Shown here: positions 17,295 to 25,400 of the stretch, one piece after another
Layout: the number at the start of each line of letters is the position of its first letter
Numbering within the stretch: position 1 is the first letter of the stretch
Position numbers and translations under genes: made by a program
DNA from: J027 sp965215855
GTDB taxonomy: Bacteria > Chloroflexota > Anaerolineae > Aggregatilineales > J027
DNA: 64,000 bases
Direction: 5' to 3'
NCBI GenBank assembly: GCA_965215855.1
Contig: CBDCER010000003.1
Coordinates: 372,001 to 436,000, forward strand
Notes under the pieces: model-generated
What the model saw: the letters and a program-made list of their open reading frames with translations, nothing else
What the model was told of the DNA's origin: nothing
Databases searched by the model: none

Positions 17295-18220
17295 AGTGAG
17301 TCATCCCAGCAAATTATTCGGAAGGGGCATCGTTCGCAGATTTCCGGTGACACAGCAACGTCGAAGTCAAAAGGGCGGAGATTTCGGTTGTCCAATGTGC
17401 CTTTTGTTAACTTCATCTGTTCAATTGATGAAGTGATATAGCTTTCTGTTTCCAATAAATCGGTATCAGTCAGCGCATACTCCCTGATTTGATTCGTTAA
17501 GAGCTGCACCTCGATGACTGGCATTTGGGCGGCTTTGAAAGCAACACCATTCGGGAAATCCTTATGTGGCTTACATCTGGATAGCGCCAATGCATAGCAC
17601 GCCAATTGCTTTCGATAGTCACTTGTCCCAAACGTGTGAACTTTCCAATCAACGATAATGGGCTGATGTCCTCGATTGAAGATAATCAGGTCAGGGATAG
17701 CTCTGATACTCATTCCATTTAATTTAAATGATAATGGGCGTTGAGCAACAAGGTAACTACCGCCGTTCATTACTACCCATAAAGCATCCATCTCAAACAA
17801 ATTGGTCAAAGCTACAACAATATCGCCCCACGCCTGTTCAATTTCAACATCACATAGTTCAGCGTACTCAACATCTAGGAAAGCGGCATATTTATCACCA
17901 GCTACCGTTGGTTTCATACCTGGTTCGCGATAACGATTGGCTTCTGCAAATTCGCGTTGTTGGTCAAAAAGTTGTCTGGCGAAGTTTATTGCACCTTCAA
18001 GTCCAATATAACCATTCTTGTTGACTGCATTAATGATTCTTCGGCTAATAACCTCATCAACGAGGCTGCCACGCCATGCCGAGATGCTTTGTAGCTTGGA
18101 GAGACGATATGTTTCCTGTCGAATTGGATCTTTGGCAGCATGATGCCCGACTATTGTTCGGAAGTACCATTGGCGCTGGCACTTCTTGAACGTTCGGCTT
18201 CCAGAATATGACCAGATCAA
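17282..18220 (-). CDS. Cas4/RecB-like PD-(D/E)XK nuclease with Fe-S cysteines
   Basis: The 312-residue product shows the RecB/Cas4 order of motifs: an N-terminal SGSRTFKKCQRQWYF with one cysteine, the nuclease core AIPDLIIF ... PIIVDWKVH, then DYRKQLACYALA (motif QxxxY), and a C-terminal ICERCPFRIIC with three more cysteines. Cas4-type enzymes coordinate a 4Fe-4S cluster with such a 1+3 set and degrade or trim single-stranded ends. It lies between the XRE regulator (3 bases) and the Argonaute gene (overlap), so the natural guess is guide generation or target degradation with the Argonaute. No CRISPR array or other Cas gene is nearby. Confidence 0.85.
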   Translation of the reverse strand: MIWSYSGSRTFKKCQRQWYFRTIVGHHAAKDPIRQETYRLSKLQSISAWRGSLVDEVISRRIINAVNKNGYIGLEGAINFARQLFDQQREFAEANRYREPGMKPTVAGDKYAAFLDVEYAELCDVEIEQAWGDIVVALTNLFEMDALWVVMNGGSYLVAQRPLSFKLNGMSIRAIPDLIIFNRGHQPIIVDWKVHTFGTSDYRKQLACYALALSRCKPHKDFPNGVAFKAAQMPVIEVQLLTNQIREYALTDTDLLETESYITSSIEQMKLTKGTLDNRNLRPFDFDVAVSPEICERCPFRIICWDDSLWQE

Positions 18221-18223
18221 AGG

Positions 18224-18577
18224 TCAACTCCTTTTGCGCTTGCTCCGAAGAAACTCTAGATAGTTGAGGAGTTCTTCTTCTTCATCATGTGTGATAGTGC
18301 CAATACGTGCGGCAAAATTGCTTGCTGAGTTTTTGTTTTCATATTCATCTGGAACGGGATACCCTATGAGGCGAAGTATCTCTACATAAGATACTTCATA
18401 CAATTCACTCAATTTGTGCAAGATAACAGGGGAGGGTTGTTTAATCTTGCCTTGTTCAAGCTGGCTCAAATAGGCGTTAGAGATTTCGGTTAGCTGTTCG
18501 ACAGCACGTAGAGAGAGACCTTTGTGTTCACGAGCAGAGCGAATAAATTGTCCGAAAAGCTTTATGTCATCATCCAT
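18224..18577 (-). CDS. XRE-family transcriptional regulator of the Argonaute operon
   Basis: The 117-residue product has an N-terminal helix-turn-helix of the XRE/Cro type (residues 9-65, GQFIRSAREHKGLSLRAVE followed by TEISNAYLSQLEQGK) and an acidic/basic C-terminal tail ending LEFLRSKRKRS. It is the first gene of the operon and probably represses it. The ATG lies only 6 bases after the -10 box, so the message would be almost leaderless. Confidence 0.85.
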   Translation of the reverse strand: MDDDIKLFGQFIRSAREHKGLSLRAVEQLTEISNAYLSQLEQGKIKQPSPVILHKLSELYEVSYVEILRLIGYPVPDEYENKNSASNFAARIGTITHDEEEELLNYLEFLRSKRKRS

Positions 18578-18583
18578 ACGCTA

Positions 18584-18612
18584 AATATATCAAGCATTGC
18601 TAAATTTGTCAA
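18584..18612 (-). promoter_or_regulatory. Promoter of the Argonaute operon
   Basis: On the minus strand TTGACA (18607-18612) and TATATT (18584-18589) are separated by 17 bases, close to a perfect vegetative promoter. The -10 box ends 6 bases before the ATG of the XRE gene, so the transcript would be leaderless or nearly so. The XRE protein is the obvious candidate repressor. Confidence 0.8.
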
Positions 18613-18684
18613 GCGACCAATTCTCTGCATAGGGTAATCGCTGCTTCTGAACGACTTATCCGAGTGGTATGATATGCACACTTC

Positions 18685-19311
18685 GTGCTGAAATACCTAA
18701 AAACCACACTCGATCTAATTATCGAACTGGATTTGCTCCAGCATATTCGCAGGGTCTCGTTTGGCATTCCTAAGATGTACGAGTCCTTGCGTTATGAATC
18801 TGAACTAGAACTAGTTGATGGAAAAGGTACAAAGGCGATTTTTCGCAAATTCCAGAAGGTGAGATTTTGCCAGGATAACATCATCGCCTATCATGATCTT
18901 GCCTGGGGTGATGGCAACATATTCGCTGATTACCAGTGTTCACCAGGTGTAGCAGTTGACCACTATCGTGAGGGCAATATTTATCACATCCTGATCTCGC
19001 TCCGAGAAACCAAAAATCGGGGGGATGTCGAAGAATTTTATATCAAACGTACTATCCACAATGGCTTTCGTCGGAAACGTGAGTATTATCAGAACCGGAT
19101 CAACTACCCGATACATCATTTCTCAACCAGTGTCATATTTCCAACAGAACGCCCACCCAAGCAAGTTGCACTTGTCGAGCATAATCGCAAACGTACAACG
19201 GAATTAGGTCCCGAATACATTCAACTACTCCCCGATGGCCGCCGAAAAGCAACCTGGGAGATAAATCGTCCCCGGGTATATGAGACATACAGTATTCGAT
19301 GGGATTGGTAA
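18685..19311 (+). CDS. Uncharacterised 208-residue protein divergent from the Argonaute operon
   Basis: Transcribed away from the Argonaute operon across a 107-base gap. The product looks soluble and beta-rich with many aromatic residues (DNIIAYHDLAWGDGNIFADY, then VAVDHYREGNIYHILISLRET) and a basic C-terminal third. No catalytic motif, cysteine cluster or membrane segment is apparent. The frame opens with GTG 18685 shortly after a possible -10 box (TATGAT, about 18668-18673), again implying a short leader. Conserved length and lack of internal stops support a real gene. It may be a further part of the Argonaute island or cargo of its own. The family is not recognised. Confidence 0.6.
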   Translation: MLKYLKTTLDLIIELDLLQHIRRVSFGIPKMYESLRYESELELVDGKGTKAIFRKFQKVRFCQDNIIAYHDLAWGDGNIFADYQCSPGVAVDHYREGNIYHILISLRETKNRGDVEEFYIKRTIHNGFRRKREYYQNRINYPIHHFSTSVIFPTERPPKQVALVEHNRKRTTELGPEYIQLLPDGRRKATWEINRPRVYETYSIRWDW

Positions 19312-19419
19312 AATAATAAGGCGTGCCGTTGCAGACACGCCATCTGGATTGTGGCTAGTTGCCGCTGCCACCGCTCATGAGGCAATCCTTTCAACTGATT
19401 GCGAGCGATACGATATAAA

Positions 19420-19435
19420 CGGATCGAATTATCCG
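19420..19435. promoter_or_regulatory. Palindromic operator-like site before an XRE gene
   Basis: CGGAT (19420-19424) and ATCCG (19431-19435) form a perfect inverted repeat around 6 bases, 50 bases before the XRE start. The half-site TTATCCG also occurs at 18656 and 19867, in the upstream regions of the neighbouring genes. Confidence 0.5.
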
Positions 19436-19485
19436 TTAAACTCATAGACAGTATATAAGAGAAAATCTATTATTGCAATAAATCT

Positions 19486-19830
19486 ATGAGTTTTGCGGAT
19501 AAAGACCAGTTGGATTCTAATTTTCTTGGGAAAAAGATTCGCCAGGCACGTGAGCGTTGTGGGTTATCACAAGAGGAGTTGGCTGCAGAAATGGGGCTAG
19601 GCCAGCGTGCTATCTCGGAATTGGAAAACGGCAGGCGCCGATTAGCTGTTACCGAAGTACCACAACTTGCCTCAATTTTAGATGTCCCCTTATTGTACTT
19701 CTTATTTGAAGAAGACAGCACCGATACCCGCGACCAAATGCTATTAGAACAATTCCATCAACTCCCCTCAGATCACCTTCAATACATGGCAATTGATATA
19801 CTCCGCTTGCTAGTCAAGAATCTTGCCTAG
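19486..19830 (+). CDS. XRE-family transcriptional regulator
   Basis: The 114-residue product has a clear XRE helix-turn-helix (residues 14-70, LGKKIRQARERCGLSQEEL followed by LGQRAISELENGRRRL) and a C-terminal helical part (QLPSDHLQYMAIDILRLLV) that probably dimerises. It precedes a small basic protein and the serine recombinase gene, a typical place for the repressor of an integrative element. Palindromic sites lie upstream of it and overlap the promoter of the next gene. Confidence 0.85.
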   Translation: MSFADKDQLDSNFLGKKIRQARERCGLSQEELAAEMGLGQRAISELENGRRRLAVTEVPQLASILDVPLLYFLFEEDSTDTRDQMLLEQFHQLPSDHLQYMAIDILRLLVKNLA

Positions 19831-19850
19831 CCATTGCTTGTTTGAAGTGA

Positions 19851-19879
19851 TTGACATTTGATGTTTTATCCGATAAAAT
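19851..19879 (+). promoter_or_regulatory. Promoter with overlapping palindromic operator
   Basis: TTGACA (19851-19856) and TAAAAT (19874-19879) are separated by 17 bases. The palindrome TTTTAT-CCG-ATAAAA (19864-19878) covers the -10 box, so a bound repressor would block transcription. The XRE protein encoded just upstream is the likely ligand. The next start codon is 10 bases after the -10 box. Confidence 0.75.
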
Positions 19880-19888
19880 CATGAATAC

Positions 19889-20254
19889 ATGACAATATCA
19901 GATATTCTAAATCGGCCATATTCTCCTATACGAATACCCACTGCATTCTATTTTTCGCGTTGGTATCGGTATTGGATGGCTTGGCAAGAAATTCGCGCTA
20001 TTATTCGTAATTTGCACCAACAAGATGACCTGGAGCGATTGGTAAAGTGGGCCAAACGCAAACGGCTCAAAGGCCCACGCACTTATTACCAGCGTCTACT
20101 TTTTGATATACAAGATCGTCTGTTGCGCCAGCGAGTCCGGTTTCCGCATCTGATGTTTTGGGCAAAGTTGCTATACAACATCAATCTGCTGATAAGTCCC
20201 GCACCGCAGTACCATGCTAAGGGTTCAGCTGCCAAATATCGTTTGAGATCGTAA
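19889..20254 (+). CDS. Small basic protein of unknown function
   Basis: The 121-residue product is strongly basic and aromatic (FYFSRWYRYWMAWQEIRAI, WAKRKRLKGPRTYYQRLL), with no clear signal peptide and a short hydrophobic stretch near residue 90 that is too weak to call a membrane segment. It is driven by a strong, apparently repressor-controlled promoter and lies between an XRE regulator and a serine recombinase. A nucleic-acid-binding accessory role (for instance excision control) is plausible from charge and position only. Confidence 0.6.
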   Translation: MTISDILNRPYSPIRIPTAFYFSRWYRYWMAWQEIRAIIRNLHQQDDLERLVKWAKRKRLKGPRTYYQRLLFDIQDRLLRQRVRFPHLMFWAKLLYNINLLISPAPQYHAKGSAAKYRLRS

Positions 20255-20392
20255 CAAAGAAAGGGTCTACTATACACTAAACAACAGTATATAAATCGCC
20301 CCCAGAAGGTGCGCCAACACCAACTGAGGGCTAACCAACCACGCTGAGAACGCAGCATGGTGGCTAGGCCATAGTTTAATTTAGGCATTTAT

Positions 20393-20430
20393 AGCCGTCA
20401 ATTGCACATACTCAGCAATTGGCGGCTTTT
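20393..20430 (+). terminator. Intrinsic terminator before the recombinase gene
   Basis: AGCCGTCAATTGC (20393-20405) pairs with GCAATTGGCGGCT (20415-20427), with one wobble pair, around a 9-base loop, followed by TTTT. It separates the small basic gene from the recombinase. A second imperfect hairpin lies at about 20330-20371. Confidence 0.75.
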
Positions 20431-20461
20431 ACATTTGTGGCCGCTAAGGCGAAAGGAGAAA

Positions 20462-22240
20462 GTGAATAAGTCAGAACCACCAACTATCCAGCTTGTGCCA
20501 CATATCACCGAGAAGCGGTTCTTTACAACTCCAAAATTTGATGAAACCGCTGACACAATTGATATGCAGGCGCGTCTAATTAAACCGGACAAAAAACAGG
20601 TTTCGAAAGGAAACAAAAAAGCTATGCGTTATGCAGCGTACATCCGGATAAGTTCAGAAGAGCAAGTTGGCAATTTCAGTGTCGATGCCCAGAAACGGGC
20701 TATTCAATCTTGGGTCAAATCGCAAGAGGGTCAACTAGTTAAAGTTTATATCGATGAAGCTCAATCAGGCCGTTCCTCTGACCGCCCCGAGTTTCTGAGA
20801 ATGCGACGGGATGCTAAAAAACGCCGCTTTGATGCGCTTGTAGTCCATAAATTCGACCGTTTTGCCCGCAACCGGACGGATGCTTTGGCAATCAAATCAT
20901 TACTGCGGCAAGACTATGGCATTAAAGTTTTCTCCGTTACAGAACCATCAGAAGATAGTGATGGCGCGATTGGCGCGTTGATCGAAGGCATTATGGAGAG
21001 CGTGGCAGATTGGTACAGTCGTAATTTGGCAACAGAAACCCGAAAAGGCAAGCGTGAAAAAGCCAGACAAGGGTATCACAACAATCGGCCACCTTTTGGT
21101 TTTGACAAAACCGAAGACGGTATCCTGATACCCAATAAAGAAGAGCTAAAGGGCCTGCTATTTGCCTTCAAGAGCTACGCTACTGGCAAATACAGTGATC
21201 GAGATATTGCCAAAATGCTCAACAAGAAAGGCTATAGAAGCAAAACAGGCAGACGTTTCTCGACCGATACAGTACGCGATATGCTACAAAATCGCACCTA
21301 TTTGGGTTATGTTCGGTATCAAGCATATGCGCGGCATTCCGACGGTAGCCGGTCATGGGAAAATGATGTTGAGTGGTTTGAAGGCAAACACGATGCAGTG
21401 ATTCCTGAAGAGTTGTTCGAGGTATGCATCAAAGTACGCCACTCAAGAGCTGGAGTACGTCTTAACCAGCATTTCCCCAAACATCGCGTCTACTTGCTGC
21501 GTGACATTATTTTCTGTGCAGAATGTGTTGCGAATATGCCTGAAGACATTCAGGACATCAATTATGGCAAAATGCGACCTCAGTCCAATTCTGGGTATCT
21601 CTATTATCGCTGCCGTGCTAAAGACTTCGGGCGCGAGTGCAGTCAGACATCAATCAAAGCCGATGTCGTAGAAGAACAAGTCATTGAATTCCTCAAGACC
21701 CTAAAGCCACCTCCAGACTGGCGTGACCGTATGGTACAAGCCACTGGACAACTTATCGGTGATAATCATCTCGAAGACCGCATCGCTGAAATCAAAGAAA
21801 TCATCGAGCGTATGGACTTTCGCTGGGATCATGGGTTCATTACCGACAAGGATAAATACCTTGAAGAGCGTGTGAAACTTCAGCAGCAGATGGAACGGCT
21901 TAACCCTGTACCAAATGATGAACTTGAAGTCGCCGCCGACATCATTGAGAACTTTGAAAAACACTGGAAAGACACCAAAGGTGACCGCAAAAAGCAGGAA
22001 AAATTGATCAAGTTGATTGTAGCCAGAGTGTGGGTGCAAGATGGAAGAGTTGTGGCGATTTCTCTACGCCCAAATTACCATATTACGTTGGGCCTAGAAA
22101 ACACGAAATCCGCCTATTCATCGGCGGATCTGGCGTTTGTACAGGATCGGGAGCGACGGGGATCGTTCGATAGTCTGTACAAGCCCACTATTCTGCCTCC
22201 CCTCAAGGCGTGGTGGAAACTTGGTCATAATAGTAGTTGA
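20462..22240 (+). CDS. Large serine recombinase (integrase)
   Basis: Large serine recombinases integrate and excise mobile elements at att sites. The 592-residue product has the resolvase-type catalytic domain (AAYIRISSEEQVG, nucleophile Ser64; VHKFDRFARN), a recombinase domain (RPPFGFDK ... AKMLNKKGYRSKTGRRFS), a zinc ribbon (CAECVANM ... YYRCRAKDFGREC) and a C-terminal coiled coil (about residues 435-520). GTG 20462 was chosen because AAAGGAGA lies 8 bases upstream. The basic N-terminal extension of about 54 residues before the catalytic domain is unusual. It probably mobilises the island to its left, whose far end I could not locate. The last 90 bases form one arm of a 78-bp direct repeat. 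Confidence 0.92.
   Translation: MNKSEPPTIQLVPHITEKRFFTTPKFDETADTIDMQARLIKPDKKQVSKGNKKAMRYAAYIRISSEEQVGNFSVDAQKRAIQSWVKSQEGQLVKVYIDEAQSGRSSDRPEFLRMRRDAKKRRFDALVVHKFDRFARNRTDALAIKSLLRQDYGIKVFSVTEPSEDSDGAIGALIEGIMESVADWYSRNLATETRKGKREKARQGYHNNRPPFGFDKTEDGILIPNKEELKGLLFAFKSYATGKYSDRDIAKMLNKKGYRSKTGRRFSTDTVRDMLQNRTYLGYVRYQAYARHSDGSRSWENDVEWFEGKHDAVIPEELFEVCIKVRHSRAGVRLNQHFPKHRVYLLRDIIFCAECVANMPEDIQDINYGKMRPQSNSGYLYYRCRAKDFGRECSQTSIKADVVEEQVIEFLKTLKPPPDWRDRMVQATGQLIGDNHLEDRIAEIKEIIERMDFRWDHGFITDKDKYLEERVKLQQQMERLNPVPNDELEVAADIIENFEKHWKDTKGDRKKQEKLIKLIVARVWVQDGRVVAISLRPNYHITLGLENTKSAYSSADLAFVQDRERRGSFDSLYKPTILPPLKAWWKLGHNSS
22151..22228 (+). repeat. 78-bp direct repeat, copy 1 (tail of the recombinase gene)
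   Basis: Nearly identical to 30786-30863: one mismatch in the first 70 bases, three in 78. It encodes the recombinase C-terminus RRGSFDSLYKPTILPPLKAW and runs past it. Such repeats are expected where an att site overlaps or abuts the integrase gene. Confidence 0.85.
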
Positions 22241-22434
22241 GGAGAGTACACCGCGAGTTGTCTTGCAGTGCCTACTCTGGGTAATTTGCACTACATTTAT
22301 CGACGTGCGGCTTGATCCGGAATCTCCGCTGTATTAGCGGCAGATGAGCTAAGTAGCCAGCACGCGCTGCGAGTTTGTCCATCAGTACTGTTGTTTCTTT
22401 TCAGGAAGACAGGAAGACCTACTTTGGCAGCAGG

Positions 22435-25400
22435 TTAATTGGAATTCAATGCACTCACAGTGAGATTATCGAAATGGGCTGTAAGTTCGACAGTCTCGCT
22501 ACCATATTCAATTGAGGCTACATCAACCCCCAGGGCAACGGTTCCGTTCACTGTCTCAAAAGCTGGAATTTCTACAATCTGGATTCCATCGACAAGGAAA
22601 ATATACCGGTCATTGTCGGCTTGAATGGTCAAAATATGGGTTTCACCATCCAACAAATCAACAGGAGTCTCCATGATTCCAGTCGTTGTGTCGCCGGATG
22701 ATGTGAGGAAGATATAAGTACCGTCCTGAAAAATCGTGAACCCACTGTAGCTTTGGTACATTTCACCGACATTAAAGAAAAGACTGATTCCGATGTTGTT
22801 AGAAGAGCTTTGAATATTTGAAACTTCGACTGATATTTCGACAGGTTGGTCGAAGATGGGCGCTTTTTCCCAATCTGTAAAGCCCGGCATGACCCACCAG
22901 CCCCACCGGCGGGTCGTGAGGGAAATCACATATTCGCCATCAACAATATCCGAAGTTATAGCGTCAATCGAAGAATAGTCCGAACTATCGTTGGTGACTT
23001 CCCAATCATAACGGTTGTCATCGAAGGTCTCGATAAATGGGAGTGGAGTCGCGCTGCCCGGTGCTGTGGCGGAGGTTGAGATCGCTTCGTCTGGTTGTGC
23101 TTCAATTGCCCCAATATCGCAGTCTTCGTTTTGAGGCCGTTCAATGCCACGATAATCCGCTTCAGTCGCACATGATGAGGCTGGAATAACATCACGCATC
23201 AACCCATTCGGGAGCGGAATATCTGTAGCGGGGTCGAACGAGTCCAGCGTGACACGCACAATCTGGTCAGTTTCATGAAGGGGAAACCGGCCACTCAATG
23301 AACCGAATAAATTGTAACCATCGGAATAGAATGAACCATCCCACAGGTTGATGTCGCCCGCTGATCCAGCCTGATTTCCAGAAATCAAGCTCTGTTGGGT
23401 GCGAATACTGCCGAAGGTCATATCAACGCCGCCGCCGCGCCCCTCCGCAGTGTTGCCATAAATGGTGCTACTGATAATCTGGATGGCTCCGTAGTTTCCA
23501 CCAAGCGCCCCACCATCACCCCAGTTACCCGGCATGTCATTTTCTTCACGATAGGTCTCATCAAGACGCGCATGATTGTGAACAAATATCGAGTTCTGAA
23601 CGACCAGGTCTCCCCAATCATTGTATGCAGCACCACCATAGGTGGACGTATTCTCATAGAAAAGGCTATTGTGAATTGTCAGTATTCCCGCATCGGCATT
23701 CACAGCCCCTCCAGATGATTCCGATTGGCCGAGGGCAACATTATTATCGAAGGTACACCCGGTAATGAATATTCCTTTATCGCCGAATTGCATAATAGCT
23801 CCCCCACGAAACGAGGCTATATTGCCGCTGAAGTGACTAGAAGCAATGGTGGTAGTCCCGTATCGCGCTACAATCGCACCACCGTTGTTGGCACTGCCAC
23901 CGCTAGCAATGTTACCAATAAAGGAACTGTCCTCGACTTGCAAATCACCCTGCATACTCAACGCTCCACCGCCACCATGCTCGCCAATGGCCTGGTTCGC
24001 CTCAAACGTGCTATTGGTCACGACAAGGTCGCCTTCGTCTAAGTAAATCCCTCCACCATTTTCGGCCAGATTATTGCGGAAGGTAGTGTTGTGGAGCAAA
24101 ACTTCACCCGACTCGACGTAGACCGCTCCGCCTTGCACACCAACACCATTTTGCAATGTAATGCCGTCCAGGGTGAGATTAGCATGACCATCCAAATGCA
24201 GAATTTGAACCGCGTTATCTCCATCCAGGATCACCCCATTGCCCACAAGCACCAGATCGTTGTCAGCCACCGTCAACGTGGTTGTGACTGTAATTTCGCA
24301 TCCATCGGGCAGGCGATAAGCCCCACCTTCGGCTATGGCCGGTAGTAATGCATCGTTGCTACACGGCAGATCAACGAATTCAATTTCGGGTTGCGGCTGC
24401 ACAGCGGGTGAAACCGGAACAAAGTTTTCATCCTGTACCATCTCAATTGCACCAATATCACAACCTGGCCCCTGCGGACGTTCCTGCCCTCGCTGGTCAT
24501 ACGGCGGACATTGGTCAGGTGGCATCGCATCAACAGCCGGGCTGTCTGCTTGCAGCGGGAAATAAGTGTCTTCAAATGCCCCCAATCCAGCATTCTCTGG
24601 AGTCTGATCGCTGGAAGCCAAGCGTGTGTCTGGTGGAATGGTAAAGATATTGTAGCCTTGCGACTCGAAAATCCCGCGCTGTACCACCATCTCATCATCA
24701 ATGATGTTGCCCAGCAAGGAAAGTGAACCATAGCCCATAAATATGCCACTTCCATAACTCTCGGCCTGATTGCCAGCAAATGTGCTATTGTGGATCACCA
24801 CATCACCGCCCAGATACAACTGTAACGCGCCACCAGTTCCAGCAGTATTCTGAGTGAATGTGCTGTTGGTGATAACGGCAGGAGCCTCGGCATAAATGGC
24901 CCCGCCCTGTTGCGCGGTATTGTCAATGAACAGGCAGTTCTCAATCATGGCACTGCCCGCTGTAAGGGCCAGCGCACCACCTCGAATCAGTGCTGTATTT
25001 TGCCCAATTGAGCAATTTGTCAGCGATAGCGTACCACTCGTCAGGTTGATCGCCCCACCATTCGTAAAACTGTAACCACCGCGTAGCATGAGATTATCAA
25101 TATTGAGATTAGCGTTGGCGACAACGAGAAACAGGCGATATTGCCCGCCGCCATCAATCGTGGCGCTATTGCCATCAATCACAATTGAATGGCTGATTAA
25201 TGGCAGGTCGCTGCTGAGTTGATAAGTGCAATCTGGCGCAAGGCTGAGGTAATGGGCGTTTTGCAGTGCATCGCGCAAGGCTGTTTCAGCGCATTCGACA
25301 TTGACCGCTTCATTGCCGGGTGTATCCGTTGTGGGTTCTGCTTCAACAACAGCATTGTCAGGCAACATTTCCAAAGCTCCAATATCACATCCTTCGCCCT

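Noticed and set aside
17282..18220. Cas4 of a CRISPR-Cas system
   Set aside because: No Cas1/Cas2, effector or repeat array is nearby. The gene is coupled to an Argonaute.
22137..22337. Small gene overlapping the recombinase 3' end (also 30772-31113)
   Set aside because: Both are the same alternative frame of the 78-bp direct repeat. The recombinase frame explains the conservation.
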